A DNA stretch of 64,000 nt from an uncultured Bacteroidales bacterium. Lineage in GTDB: Bacteria > Bacteroidota > Bacteroidia > Bacteroidales > UBA932. A program made the position numbers and the translations under genes. The notes under the pieces were generated by a model. The model saw only the letters and a list, made by a program, of their open reading frames with translations. It was not told where the DNA came from and searched no databases. Each line of letters opens with the position of its first letter. Within the stretch, counting starts at the first letter, position 1. The DNA lies in assembly GCA_944326355.1 (NCBI GenBank), contig CALVDO010000009.1:1-64000 (forward strand). The letters run 5' to 3'. Below, piece after piece: positions 26,426 through 33,139 of the stretch.

Positions 26426-26435
26426 CATAAAAAAT

Positions 26436-26465
26436 TTGCGGAATGAAAATTCTTTTATACCTTTG
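26436..26465 (+). promoter_or_regulatory. promoter of tRNA-Val
   Basis: TTG at 26436-26438, exactly 19 nt, then TACCTTTG at 26458-26465. The following CAGTCCC is the same initial transcribed region as in the tRNA-Thr promoter. Confidence 0.8.
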
Positions 26466-26530
26466 CAGTCCCAAAACAGAACGGGGCGATGATGCGTGAC
26501 CCGACGCAGAACCGCAGAAAAACGAATATC

Positions 26531-26605
26531 GGGAGCTTAGCTCAGTTGGTTTAGAGCGTCTGCCTTACAAGCAGAGGGTCGGGGGTTCGACTCCCTCAGC
26601 TCCCA
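26531..26605 (+). tRNA. tRNA-Val (anticodon UAC)
   Basis: The 75-nt cloverleaf has acceptor GGGAGCT/AGCTCCC with discriminator A. The D-arm is TAGCTCAGTTGGTTTAGAGC, the anticodon TAC lies at 26566-26568 in loop CTTACAA, and the T-arm contains GGGTTCGACTCCC. A terminator follows 24 nt later. CCA is not encoded (ACC follows). Confidence 0.95.
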
Positions 26606-26628
26606 CCGTCCGAAAGGGCAAAACGAAG

Positions 26629-26662
26629 AAAAATCCTGAAGTCAAGAGACTTCGGGATTTTC
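26629..26662 (+). terminator. intrinsic terminator after tRNA-Val
   Basis: The inverted repeat AAAAATCCTGAAGTC / GACTTCGGGATTTT with loop AAGA ends in a T-rich stretch. It is a typical intrinsic terminator with an A-tract on the 5' side, so it could also act on minus-strand transcripts. Confidence 0.8.
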
Positions 26663-26693
26663 TGTTTTATGCCGGGCCGGACTGTGGGTATAA

Positions 26694-26742
26694 TGGTATA
26701 ATTGCCAAAAACGGTTGGTAAAGTGGTATAATTGCCAAAAAC
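26694..26742 (+). repeat. 19-bp direct repeat, 30-nt period
   Basis: TGGTATAATTGCCAAAAAC occurs at 26694-26712 and 26724-26742. It marks the boundary between the tRNA-Val unit and the accessory patch. It is AT-rich relative to its surroundings and no protein or RNA is apparent. Confidence 0.85.
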
Positions 26743-26785
26743 CGGACTGGGCCCGTCCCGGAAAGGAGTCTTTGCATACCGTTTA

Positions 26786-27760
26786 TCATTTCAGGTATTC
26801 GCGATAAAACGTCTCTATCTTGTCGAAAGGTATCTTGTCAAAATTGTCATATAGGTCGGTGTGGTTGGCGCCGGGAACAATCAGCAGTTCCTTGTTGTCG
26901 CCCTTGAGCTTCCTGTAGGTGTCCTCGCTGAAGTAGCGCGAATGGGCCTTCTCTCCGTGAATGAGCAGCACCGCGCTGCGGATCTCTCCTGCGTAGGTCA
27001 GTATCGGCATATTCAGGAACGACAGGGTGGAAGTCTTGTTCCATCCGCCATTCGAGTTGAGCGAACGCCTGTGGTATCCGCGCTCCGTCTTGTAGTAGGC
27101 AAAGTAGTCTTTCAGGAATTGCGGAGCATCGGCAGGCACGATATCGGGCAGGCCTCCGGCAAGTTCATACGAGCCGTTGCGGTAGTCCGCCGTGCGCTGG
27201 GAGTTCAACTGACGGCGCAGCTCGTGGCGTGCGTCGGCATTGTCGGCGGCGTCGAAATAACCGTTGGCATTGACACGGCTCATGTCGTACATGGTGGCGG
27301 CGACGGTAGCCTTGATGCGGGTGTCGATGGCCGCAGCATTGACCGCCATGCCTCCCCAGCCGCATATGCCGAGGATGCCGATTTGTTCGGGGTTCACGTC
27401 GTCACGGGTGGAGAGGTAGTCCACTGCCGCGCAGAAGTCCTCGGTGTTGATGTCTGGCGAAGCCACATAGCGGGGCTGTCCTCCGCTCTCGCCGGTGAAC
27501 GAAGGGTCGAAGGCGATGGTGAGAAAGCCGCGTCTGGCCAGTTCCTGCGCATAAAGTCCGGATGCCTGTTCCTTCACAGCCCCGAACGGCCCGCAGACCG
27601 CAATGGCAGGCAGTTTCCCTTCCGCATTCTTGGGTATGTAAAGGTCAGCGGCGAGCGTGATGCCGTAACGGTTGTGGAATGTGATTTTGCTGTGATTAAC
27701 TTCGACACTCTGCGGGAACACTTTGTCCCATTCTTGCGTCAAATTCAATTTTTCGTCCAT
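26786..27760 (-). CDS. alpha/beta hydrolase with apparent Cys nucleophile
   Basis: The 324-residue protein has an alpha/beta hydrolase fold resembling the dienelactone-hydrolase/YcjY side of the superfamily. The N-terminal block ITLAADLYIPKNAEGKLPAI and the oxyanion region CGPFGAVKEQ are followed by the elbow ILGICGWGGMAV. There the usual G-x-S-x-G serine is replaced by Cys. The acid and base probably lie in VLLIHGEKAHSRYFSED and VPGANHTDLYD. No signal peptide is seen, so it is cytoplasmic. It is the first gene of an accessory patch with redox-type enzymes and a broken AraC regulator next to it, probably its former regulator. Substrate unknown. Confidence 0.85.
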   Translation of the reverse strand: MDEKLNLTQEWDKVFPQSVEVNHSKITFHNRYGITLAADLYIPKNAEGKLPAIAVCGPFGAVKEQASGLYAQELARRGFLTIAFDPSFTGESGGQPRYVASPDINTEDFCAAVDYLSTRDDVNPEQIGILGICGWGGMAVNAAAIDTRIKATVAATMYDMSRVNANGYFDAADNADARHELRRQLNSQRTADYRNGSYELAGGLPDIVPADAPQFLKDYFAYYKTERGYHRRSLNSNGGWNKTSTLSFLNMPILTYAGEIRSAVLLIHGEKAHSRYFSEDTYRKLKGDNKELLIVPGANHTDLYDNFDKIPFDKIETFYREYLK

Positions 27761-27863
27761 AATGCAGTCTGTATTGATTTCTTGTCACGATGCAAAGATA
27801 CGCTGAAAAAGCAGCCGCGTAATTGTTGTGAAGCTCAAATAATATTGGTGAAAGGGTCAATTC

Positions 27864-28368
27864 CTATATAGAGGAAACTGCCGTCGGCGCGATGCCGTAC
27901 TGCTTCTTGAACGCCGCCGAGAAGTGCGACTGGTTTCTGAAGCCGACTTTTGTGTAGACATCCACGACCTTGTTCCCTCCAGCCTTCATCAAATCATAGG
28001 CAACCTCCAGCCGTTTGCGTATGAGCCACTTTTCGGGTGTCAGGTCGCTGATTTTCTTGAAGTCACGCTTTCGATTTTCCACGGCTCGTTAAAATCGAAC
28101 AATGTCGGGGCAAAGCGTTTGTCAATATGAATCAGGGCAAGCAGACCTTCCTGCAGCTTCAGATGCATGAAATCGTCCTGCGGCTTCACATCCGGGTCAA
28201 AAAACGGAGTCAGCGAGGCGAAAAGGCTGGTCAGCTCCGCCGTCTTTGGCAATTTTATTACACCCGGTTTTAATTTGGGCGTGTCTGCCGGCACCTTGTC
28301 CAGTCTCGTATACATCTCCCGCAAGAAATTACGGGTAAAGTTCAGGAAGATACCGCAATATCGTTGTT
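27864..28368 (-). pseudogene. AraC-family regulator remnant (truncated, internally deleted, frameshifted)
   Basis: Two overlapping minus-strand frames carry parts of one AraC-type regulator. The upstream part (about 28368 to 28070) encodes a mid-protein segment ending FAPTLFDFNEPWKI. The downstream part (28073 to 27864) encodes the second DNA-binding half: KRDFKKISDLTPEKWLIRKR, then VDVYTKVGFRNQSHFSAAFK. The roughly 30 residues that normally lie between (the first helix-turn-helix) are missing and the frame changes at the join. The N-terminal third is also absent: an in-frame TAA closes the frame upstream of about 28368, and plus-strand sequence of another gene begins there. No functional regulator can be made. 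Confidence 0.8.
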
Positions 28369-28592
28369 ATAATCGGGGAGAGTATTCGGAAGCGCACAAA
28401 TGGATATTACGCCATTTTGCGAATAGGGGAGAGTTTCAGTACCCTTGGACTTATGAGATAATCGGGTGTATGTACGAGTATGGGCAAGGTTGTGAAAAAA
28501 ATCTTGATGAGGCACTTGAGTGATATAAGTCCGGTATTGGAACCGAAAGTCAAATATATCGTGTGATAAACAAAATTCAGAATAGTCATTGA
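28367..28592 (+). pseudogene. Sel1/TPR-like gene remnant with internal TGA
   Basis: The plus frame from about 28367 reads YNRGEYSEAHKWILRHFANR and then GCMYEYGQGCEKNLDEALE, which resembles Sel1-like repeats. A TGA at 28521-28523 stands exactly where Sel1 repeats have Trp (EALE-W-YK). Reading continues in the same frame as YKSGIGTESQIYRVINKIQN to a stop at 28590-28592. No start codon or N-terminus is present and the 5' edge abuts the AraC remnant. This is a fragment inactivated by at least truncation and nonsense mutation. Confidence 0.6.
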
Positions 28593-28790
28593 TGTGAGAT
28601 ATATTGTCCCTGGGGTAAGAAGATTGCATTGATGAGATAAAATATTTGCCCGAAGTTTCTCGCGCTTTCATATTCGGTATGAGGCGGCCCGTGGCGGGAA
28701 TATCGCCTGAAAAGTACCGGAAGCTGCAGGATCAGTAAAAATGAAAAAAATTGCAGTAATTATTGTAATGCGCCGGGCGTTGATAATGTC
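28593..28790. other. degenerate non-coding stretch
   Basis: No intact gene is seen. A 40-codon open fragment runs from 28619 to the TAA at 28736-28738 (it includes MRRPVAGISPEKYRKLQDQ) without a start codon or recognisable family. It may be the 3' end of another eroded gene. Codon use is poorer than in neighbouring genes. Confidence 0.4.
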
Positions 28791-28798
28791 TACCTTTG
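28791..28798 (+). promoter_or_regulatory. -7 box for the aldo/keto reductase gene
   Basis: TACCTTTG at 28791-28798 is a full TAnnTTTG match and lies 64 nt before the ATG. The nearest upstream TTG elements are not at the ideal spacing. Confidence 0.5.
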
Positions 28799-28862
28799 AA
28801 TCCGGAAATGAACTGTGAAGACAGTTCGGAAAAACAGTTCAAATGATTAAAAGACAAGTAAT

Positions 28863-29708
28863 ATGCAGACAATGAAACTGAGCAACGGCGTGGAAATGCC
28901 GTTATTGGGCTACGGAGTCTTCAAGGTGGATCCGGGGGAATGTGAAAGATGCGTAAGTGACGCTCTGAATGTCGGTTACCGTCTGATTGACACTGCGCAG
29001 GCTTACTTCAACGAAGAGGGTGTGGGAAACGCGGTCAGCAAAAGCAGTGTCTCCCGACAGGATATTTTTCTGGTGACGAAAGTGTGGATTTCTAACGCGG
29101 GTGAGGAAAAGGCGGCGGCGAGCATTGATGAGAGCCTGCGTAAGCTGAAGACCGACTATGTCGACCTGCTGCTTATCCATCAGGCATACGGCGATGTGTT
29201 CGGCTCATGGAGAGCCATGGAAAAAGCCTATCGGGCCGGCAAGGTACGGGCCATCGGTGTGAGCAACTTCCAGTCCGGACGTTTCTACGACTTCGCCCAT
29301 TATGTAGATGTCAAGCCTATGGTGAATCAGCTGCAGTGCAATCCGCTTGTTCAGCAGCAGGGCATTGAGCCGATTCTCTCGGAATACGGCACAAAGATGA
29401 TGGCCTGGGGACCGCTCGGCGGAGAGGGGGCGGACGGCGTGATCAAGAATGGGCTGCTGGCCTCTATCGGTGAGAAATATGGTAAAACCGCCGCACAGGT
29501 CGCATTGCGCTGGCTTACGCAGCGTGGCATAGTGGCCATACCAAAGAGTACCCATGTGGAACGTATGATACAGAATCTGGACATATTCGATTTCACTCTG
29601 ACCGTTGAGGAAATGAAAGAAATATCGGCTCTCAACGTTCACGATGCCGGGACGGTGAATTTCGGCGACCCGCAGTTTGTGAAATATCTTATCGAGGCCT
29701 ACGGATAG
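28863..29708 (+). CDS. aldo/keto reductase
   Basis: This NADPH-dependent carbonyl reductase of the AKR superfamily has 281 residues. The catalytic tetrad is visible: Asp in YRLIDTAQAY, Tyr in the same block, Lys in FLVTKVWIS, and His in DLLLIHQAYGD. The cofactor-binding C-terminal segment is IVAIPKSTHVERMIQNLDIF. The closest class is the 2,5-diketo-gluconate reductase-like AKR5 group, but the true substrate is unknown. It has its own promoter box and overlaps the convergent YgbA-like gene by 20 nt. It belongs to the accessory patch with the hydrolase and the CMD-cupin enzyme. Confidence 0.92.
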   Translation: MQTMKLSNGVEMPLLGYGVFKVDPGECERCVSDALNVGYRLIDTAQAYFNEEGVGNAVSKSSVSRQDIFLVTKVWISNAGEEKAAASIDESLRKLKTDYVDLLLIHQAYGDVFGSWRAMEKAYRAGKVRAIGVSNFQSGRFYDFAHYVDVKPMVNQLQCNPLVQQQGIEPILSEYGTKMMAWGPLGGEGADGVIKNGLLASIGEKYGKTAAQVALRWLTQRGIVAIPKSTHVERMIQNLDIFDFTLTVEEMKEISALNVHDAGTVNFGDPQFVKYLIEAYG

Positions 29709-30018
29709 TGACCGGTAGCAGATGCCGGATTGCGGAGACCGGATGAAAGAGAATCATTCTGGGGCCGGCCCAGCGCATGACCGTCCTGATGCGCTCCCTC
29801 ATGTCGGGCCGGTAGCAGTGGACGGGGCATCTGCGGCACGATGGCTTGTCCTCACCGAAACGGCATCGTTCCAGGGCTTTCAGTGCATATCCTAACAATT
29901 CAGTGCATTGAGGACAGAGAGAGGCATTTCCTTCCTTTCTTCGGCAGTACAGGTTCATCATCTGCCTTAGCACTTTCTTCTCGTACTCGAGATTTTTTCT
30001 TTCGGTATCAACTTTCAT
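29689..30018 (-). CDS. YgbA-type (nitrous oxide-stimulated promoter) family protein
   Basis: From the ATG at 30018 the protein has 109 residues, close to the family's size; a longer start at 30141 exists. The family pattern is clear: a basic N-terminal helix (ERKNLEYEKKVLRQMMNLYC), then CPQCTELLGYALKALERCRFGED, PSCRRCPVHCYRPDMRERIR and the closing RWAGPRMILFHP. The four paired cysteines suggest metal or Fe-S binding. Relatives in enterobacteria are induced by nitric oxide, which is why the family has its name; the biochemical role is not known to me. It converges on the aldo/keto reductase with a 20-nt overlap. Confidence 0.85.
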   Translation of the reverse strand: MKVDTERKNLEYEKKVLRQMMNLYCRRKEGNASLCPQCTELLGYALKALERCRFGEDKPSCRRCPVHCYRPDMRERIRTVMRWAGPRMILFHPVSAIRHLLPVTIRRPR

Positions 30019-30071
30019 GTCTGTCAAGCGGGCAGCGAATATAGCAAGTTTTTCAGATTTTTCCTTTTCTG

Positions 30072-30111
30072 TTTGAGAGTGACCCGGAAGTAACTTTCGG
30101 TCACCCTCAAA
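30072..30111. repeat. 13-bp inverted repeat upstream of the YgbA-like gene
   Basis: Arms TTTGAGAGTGACC (30072-30084) and GGTCACCCTCAAA (30099-30111) pair with one A-C mismatch around a 14-nt loop. It lies between the 5' ends of the YgbA-like gene and the CMD-cupin gene. It could be an operator or a terminator for one of two divergent units. Confidence 0.6.
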
Positions 30112-30206
30112 TGTCTTTCGGAGAAAGACGCCCAGCCCCATGCCGGAATCTGTAAAACGGTTATAAATATCCGTTATTTTTATAAATTCGTCACGGGCAT
30201 TTCAGC

Positions 30207-30214
30207 TAATTTTG
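30207..30214 (+). promoter_or_regulatory. -7 box for the CMD-cupin gene
   Basis: TAATTTTG at 30207-30214 matches TAnnTTTG and lies 45 nt before the ATG at 30260. Confidence 0.5.
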
Positions 30215-30259
30215 CGTCATGAATCAAACCGTATTTGAGTTAAACCAAATGTCCGGAAT

Positions 30260-31087
30260 ATGAAAAAGTCAATTCTTTTGTTTCTGATCATTTTTTCGAT
30301 CGTTAATGTTCAATATGTTATGGCACAAGAAAAGATTACACAGACAGCCGGTCATGTGCAGCTCGGAGAATTTGCCCCGAAGTTTGCGGAGTTGAATGAT
30401 GACGTGCTTTTCGGGGAGGTGTGGAACCGCCCGGGACTCAGCCCGCATGACCGCAGCATGGTCACGGTGGCTACGCTGATAGGCAAGGGCATCATCGACT
30501 CTTCGCTCGCTCATCACCTCGAGTTTGCGAAGCAGAACGGAGTCACCCGCACGGAGATTTCTGAGATGCTGACGCACATCGCCTTCTATGCCGGATGGCC
30601 TAACGCATGGGGCGCATTCCGCCTCGCGAAGGATGTCTGGGCCGAGGATGTGGCGGCTGACGACAATGGAAAGACCGCTTTCCAGCAGGAGATGATCTTC
30701 CCGATCGGTGAGCCGAACACCGCATACGCAAAGTATTTCATCGGCAACAGCTACCTCGCTCCGATTTCAGGTGAGCAGGTGCCGTTCTCCAATGTGACGT
30801 TTGAGCCTCGCTGCCGCAACAACTGGCATATCCACCACGCCACGAAGGGCGGCGGACAGATGCTTGTATGCGTTGCCGGTCGCGGATGGTACCAGGAGGA
30901 GGGCAGGCCTGCGGTGCAGATGCTTCCCGGCGACGTCATCCATATCCCAGCAAACGTTAAGCATTGGCACGGCGCAGCCGCCGACAGCTGGTTTGCGCAT
31001 CTCGCCTTTGAAGTTCCGGGGGAGAACACTTCGAACGAATGGCTTGAGCCGGTGACGGACGAGGAGTACGACAAGCTGGAGAAATAG
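30260..31087 (+). CDS. periplasmic carboxymuconolactone decarboxylase-cupin fusion
   Basis: This 275-residue protein begins with a signal peptide (KKSILLFLIIFSIVNVQYVM, then AQ). Residues about 30-130 are a CMD domain with VWNRPGLSPHDRSMVTVATL and LAHHLEFAKQNGVTRTEISE. Residues about 165-260 are a cupin: CRNNWHIHHATKGGGQ gives metal-binding histidines, and PGDVIHIPANVKHWHGA the second cupin motif. The CMD half lacks the CxxC of AhpD-type peroxidases, having LAHHLEF instead, so peroxidase activity is doubtful. Proteins of this type are common in Bacteroidetes beside aldo/keto reductases and AraC regulators; their substrate is unknown. Confidence 0.88.
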   Translation: MKKSILLFLIIFSIVNVQYVMAQEKITQTAGHVQLGEFAPKFAELNDDVLFGEVWNRPGLSPHDRSMVTVATLIGKGIIDSSLAHHLEFAKQNGVTRTEISEMLTHIAFYAGWPNAWGAFRLAKDVWAEDVAADDNGKTAFQQEMIFPIGEPNTAYAKYFIGNSYLAPISGEQVPFSNVTFEPRCRNNWHIHHATKGGGQMLVCVAGRGWYQEEGRPAVQMLPGDVIHIPANVKHWHGAAADSWFAHLAFEVPGENTSNEWLEPVTDEEYDKLEK

Positions 31088-31327
31088 GCTTCGCAGGCTC
31101 TTCCTGCAGATTTGTTCTCAGATTAGGATCTGCGGCCGTACAGGCAGATGAATTTTCCGGTATCTTCGCCTTCCGAGGCTGGATGCCGGAATTTTTTATT
31201 GCCATAATGACAGGCGGCATTTCTGTTCCTGTACGCAGAAGTGCCATGAAAATTCGGAATTTTTCTGGCGGAGTGAAACATTTTCGGAAAAATCCGGTAT
31301 AATAAAAGTACAAGAGAAATCGTCAAT
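31088..31327. other. 240-nt intergenic region before tmRNA
   Basis: No gene is seen. The 3' part is AT-rich and contains TATAAT at 31298-31303, which is not the usual TAnnTTTG box. The tmRNA promoter must lie here but I cannot place it with confidence. Confidence 0.4.
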
Positions 31328-31724
31328 GGGGATGTTCTGGTTTTGACAGCATGAGACATTGGACGGTAAGCACGCCGGGCGTCGGGGATTTGCCCGTTAA
31401 TCTCAGTCTCCAAACAATTAGTTGGCAACAACAACTATGCACTCGCTGCGTAATCTGCCAAGCAGTAACGCTTAATCGACGGCCGCCAAGGCTGCGGCTG
31501 CGACGAGTATCCCTCCGGGCTTCAGGCCGGTCATGTCCGGAATACGGGGTATCATCCAGACCGGATGCACAGGAGGACTCCTTTAAATCCTGCCAAGACT
31601 CAAAGGATAAGCGCCTGATGGCCTGCCTCCCGGCAGTCCCGCGCCGACAATCAAAGAGAGGATAAGCGTGTAGAAAGCCATCTGGTGCCATGTTTGGACG
31701 GCGGTTCGAGTCCGCCCATCTCCA
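31328..31724 (+). ncRNA. ssrA: transfer-messenger RNA
   Basis: The RNA begins GGGGATGTTCTGG and ends with a tRNA-like half: GGACGGCGGTTCGAGTCCGCC, then CATCTCC pairing with the 5' end (discriminator A at 31724). The tag reading frame is 31424-31453 and reads GNNNYALAA followed by TAA, close to the GETNYALAA and GENNYALAA tags of Bacteroides and Porphyromonas. It frees stalled ribosomes and marks the unfinished protein for proteolysis, for example by ClpXP, which is encoded at the far end of this window. The next gene starts 5 nt after its 3' end. Confidence 0.95.
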
Positions 31725-31729
31725 CAATT

Positions 31730-33022
31730 ATGGTCAATCGATTCTCTGACACCATCACGCTTGAGGACGCGGCCAGAATATCCGGTCCTCTGGCCTTCAA
31801 TCTGATGATCAAGCCTGCGGGCTCACGATGCAATCTCGACTGCCACTACTGCTACTATCTCGACAAGGCCGGGATCTACGGCGGGCGCGAGCCGTCCATG
31901 TCACTGGACATGCTCGAGGCGTGTGTCAGGGAGTATGTCGCCGCCAATGAGGTGTCGGAGGTGACTTTCAACTGGCACGGGGGCGAGCCTCTGGTCATGG
32001 GACTCGACTTCTACAGGAAGGCTGTCGAATTCGAACGGAGATATGCCGGAGACAAGGTCATCCGCAACACCATCCAGACCAACGGTACGCTGCTGACTCA
32101 GGAGTGGGCGGAGTTCTTCAGGGACAATGACTTTCTTGTCGGCATCTCGATCGACGGGCCGCAGGACGTGCACGACAGGTACAGGAAGGACAAGGGCGGG
32201 GCGCCGACCTTCGACAAGGTCATGCGCGGGATAGGGCTGCTCTACCGCAACAATGTGCGCTACAATACGATGTCCACCGTCAACAAGGCGAGCGAGGGCA
32301 GGGGACTTGAGGTATATAATTTCCTGAAATCTATAGGCAGCCGTTATATGCAGTTCATGCCTGTTGTCGAGCATGTGAAGTATCCGGCGGGTAAAAACGG
32401 CAGGCCGATGAAGGGGGCGAGGCCCTATATAGTGTCACCGGCTGAAGAGGGTGCTGTCATCGCGCAGTGGTCGGTGGGCTCTCTGGCTTTCGGCCGCTTC
32501 ATGTGCGACATTTTCGACTATTGGGTGAGGAATGACGTCGGCCGCTATTTCGTCAATCTGTTTGACGCGACTCTCGCCAGATGGTGCGGAGAGCTGCCTG
32601 GCACATGCGCTTATGCGGAGACCTGCGGAGGAAATTCGGTGGTGGAGCATAACGGCGACCTGTATCCCTGCGACCATTTCGTCTATCCGGAGTATCGGCT
32701 CGGCAACATCTTCGACGGCAACCTGCGCGAAATGATGACATCCACGGCTCAGGTGAAATTCGGCATAGAGAAGCGCAACTCCCTGCCTTACAAGTGCGTG
32801 AAATGCAAGTACCGCTTTGCCTGCAACGGAGAGTGCCCGAAGCACCGATTCAACAGGATTGAGTCGGGAGAGACCGGTCTTAACGCCTTGTGTGAAGGGT
32901 ACTACAAGTTCTATTCACATGTTGAACCCTATATGGATAAGATGAAGGAGCTGCTTCTCAACAGGCAGGCTCCTGCCGGCGTTATCCCGTGGGCTCGGAT
33001 GCGTGCCTCTTCCGGCCGCTGA
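31730..33022 (+). CDS. anaerobic sulfatase-maturase-type radical SAM/SPASM protein
   Basis: The 430-residue protein has the order and motifs of anSME, which oxidises a Cys or Ser in sulfatases to formylglycine. The SAM motif is GSRCNLDCHYCYYLDKAG. Typical blocks follow: FNWHGGEPLVMGLDFY, NTIQTNGTLL and ISIDGPQDVHDRYR. The SPASM region has CAYAETCGGNSVVEHNGDLY, YPCDHFVYPEYRLGNI and KCVKCKYRFACNGECPKHRF, giving the cysteines for two more clusters. ATG 31730 is chosen; a longer frame would run back into the tmRNA. No sulfatase gene is in the window, so substrates are encoded elsewhere or the role differs. Confidence 0.9.
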   Translation: MVNRFSDTITLEDAARISGPLAFNLMIKPAGSRCNLDCHYCYYLDKAGIYGGREPSMSLDMLEACVREYVAANEVSEVTFNWHGGEPLVMGLDFYRKAVEFERRYAGDKVIRNTIQTNGTLLTQEWAEFFRDNDFLVGISIDGPQDVHDRYRKDKGGAPTFDKVMRGIGLLYRNNVRYNTMSTVNKASEGRGLEVYNFLKSIGSRYMQFMPVVEHVKYPAGKNGRPMKGARPYIVSPAEEGAVIAQWSVGSLAFGRFMCDIFDYWVRNDVGRYFVNLFDATLARWCGELPGTCAYAETCGGNSVVEHNGDLYPCDHFVYPEYRLGNIFDGNLREMMTSTAQVKFGIEKRNSLPYKCVKCKYRFACNGECPKHRFNRIESGETGLNALCEGYYKFYSHVEPYMDKMKELLLNRQAPAGVIPWARMRASSGR

Positions 33023-33102
33023 AAGTGGCGTCAGAGTGCTCCAGATTGGCCGGGTATCCGGGCGTTTCGGGAGGCCCGGCGGACGGAGGAACGCCGGCCG
33101 GC

Positions 33103-33119
33103 CCGGACAAGCTGTCCGG
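33103..33119. terminator. short hairpin between convergent genes
   Basis: CCGGACA (33103-33109), loop AGC, TGTCCGG (33113-33119), between the radical SAM gene and the ABC-F gene. The stem is short and no U-tract follows, so a terminator role is only possible. Confidence 0.3.
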
Positions 33120-33139
33120 CGCAGCCTTAGGCGGCTTCC

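Noticed and set aside
26861..27871. 336-codon plus-strand open frame opposite the alpha/beta hydrolase
   Set aside because: The minus-strand hydrolase has motifs in order; the plus frame is Val/Gly-rich and featureless.
28167..28523. 118-codon plus ORF as a complete gene
   Set aside because: Its first half is antisense to the AraC remnant; only the second half resembles Sel1 repeats, so it is called a fragment.
28521..28523. Stop-codon reassignment (TGA as Trp)
   Set aside because: Many core genes in the window end in TGA (bioB, bioA, bioF, tldE), so TGA is a normal stop and the site is a nonsense mutation.
31298..31303. TATAAT as tmRNA promoter
   Set aside because: This phylum uses TAnnTTTG with TTG upstream; an E. 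coli-like box is weak evidence and no -35 partner was seen.
26531..31724. Integrated element between tRNA-Val and tmRNA
   Set aside because: No integrase, transposase or duplicated tRNA/tmRNA end was found, so an element cannot be claimed; only an accessory patch is reported.
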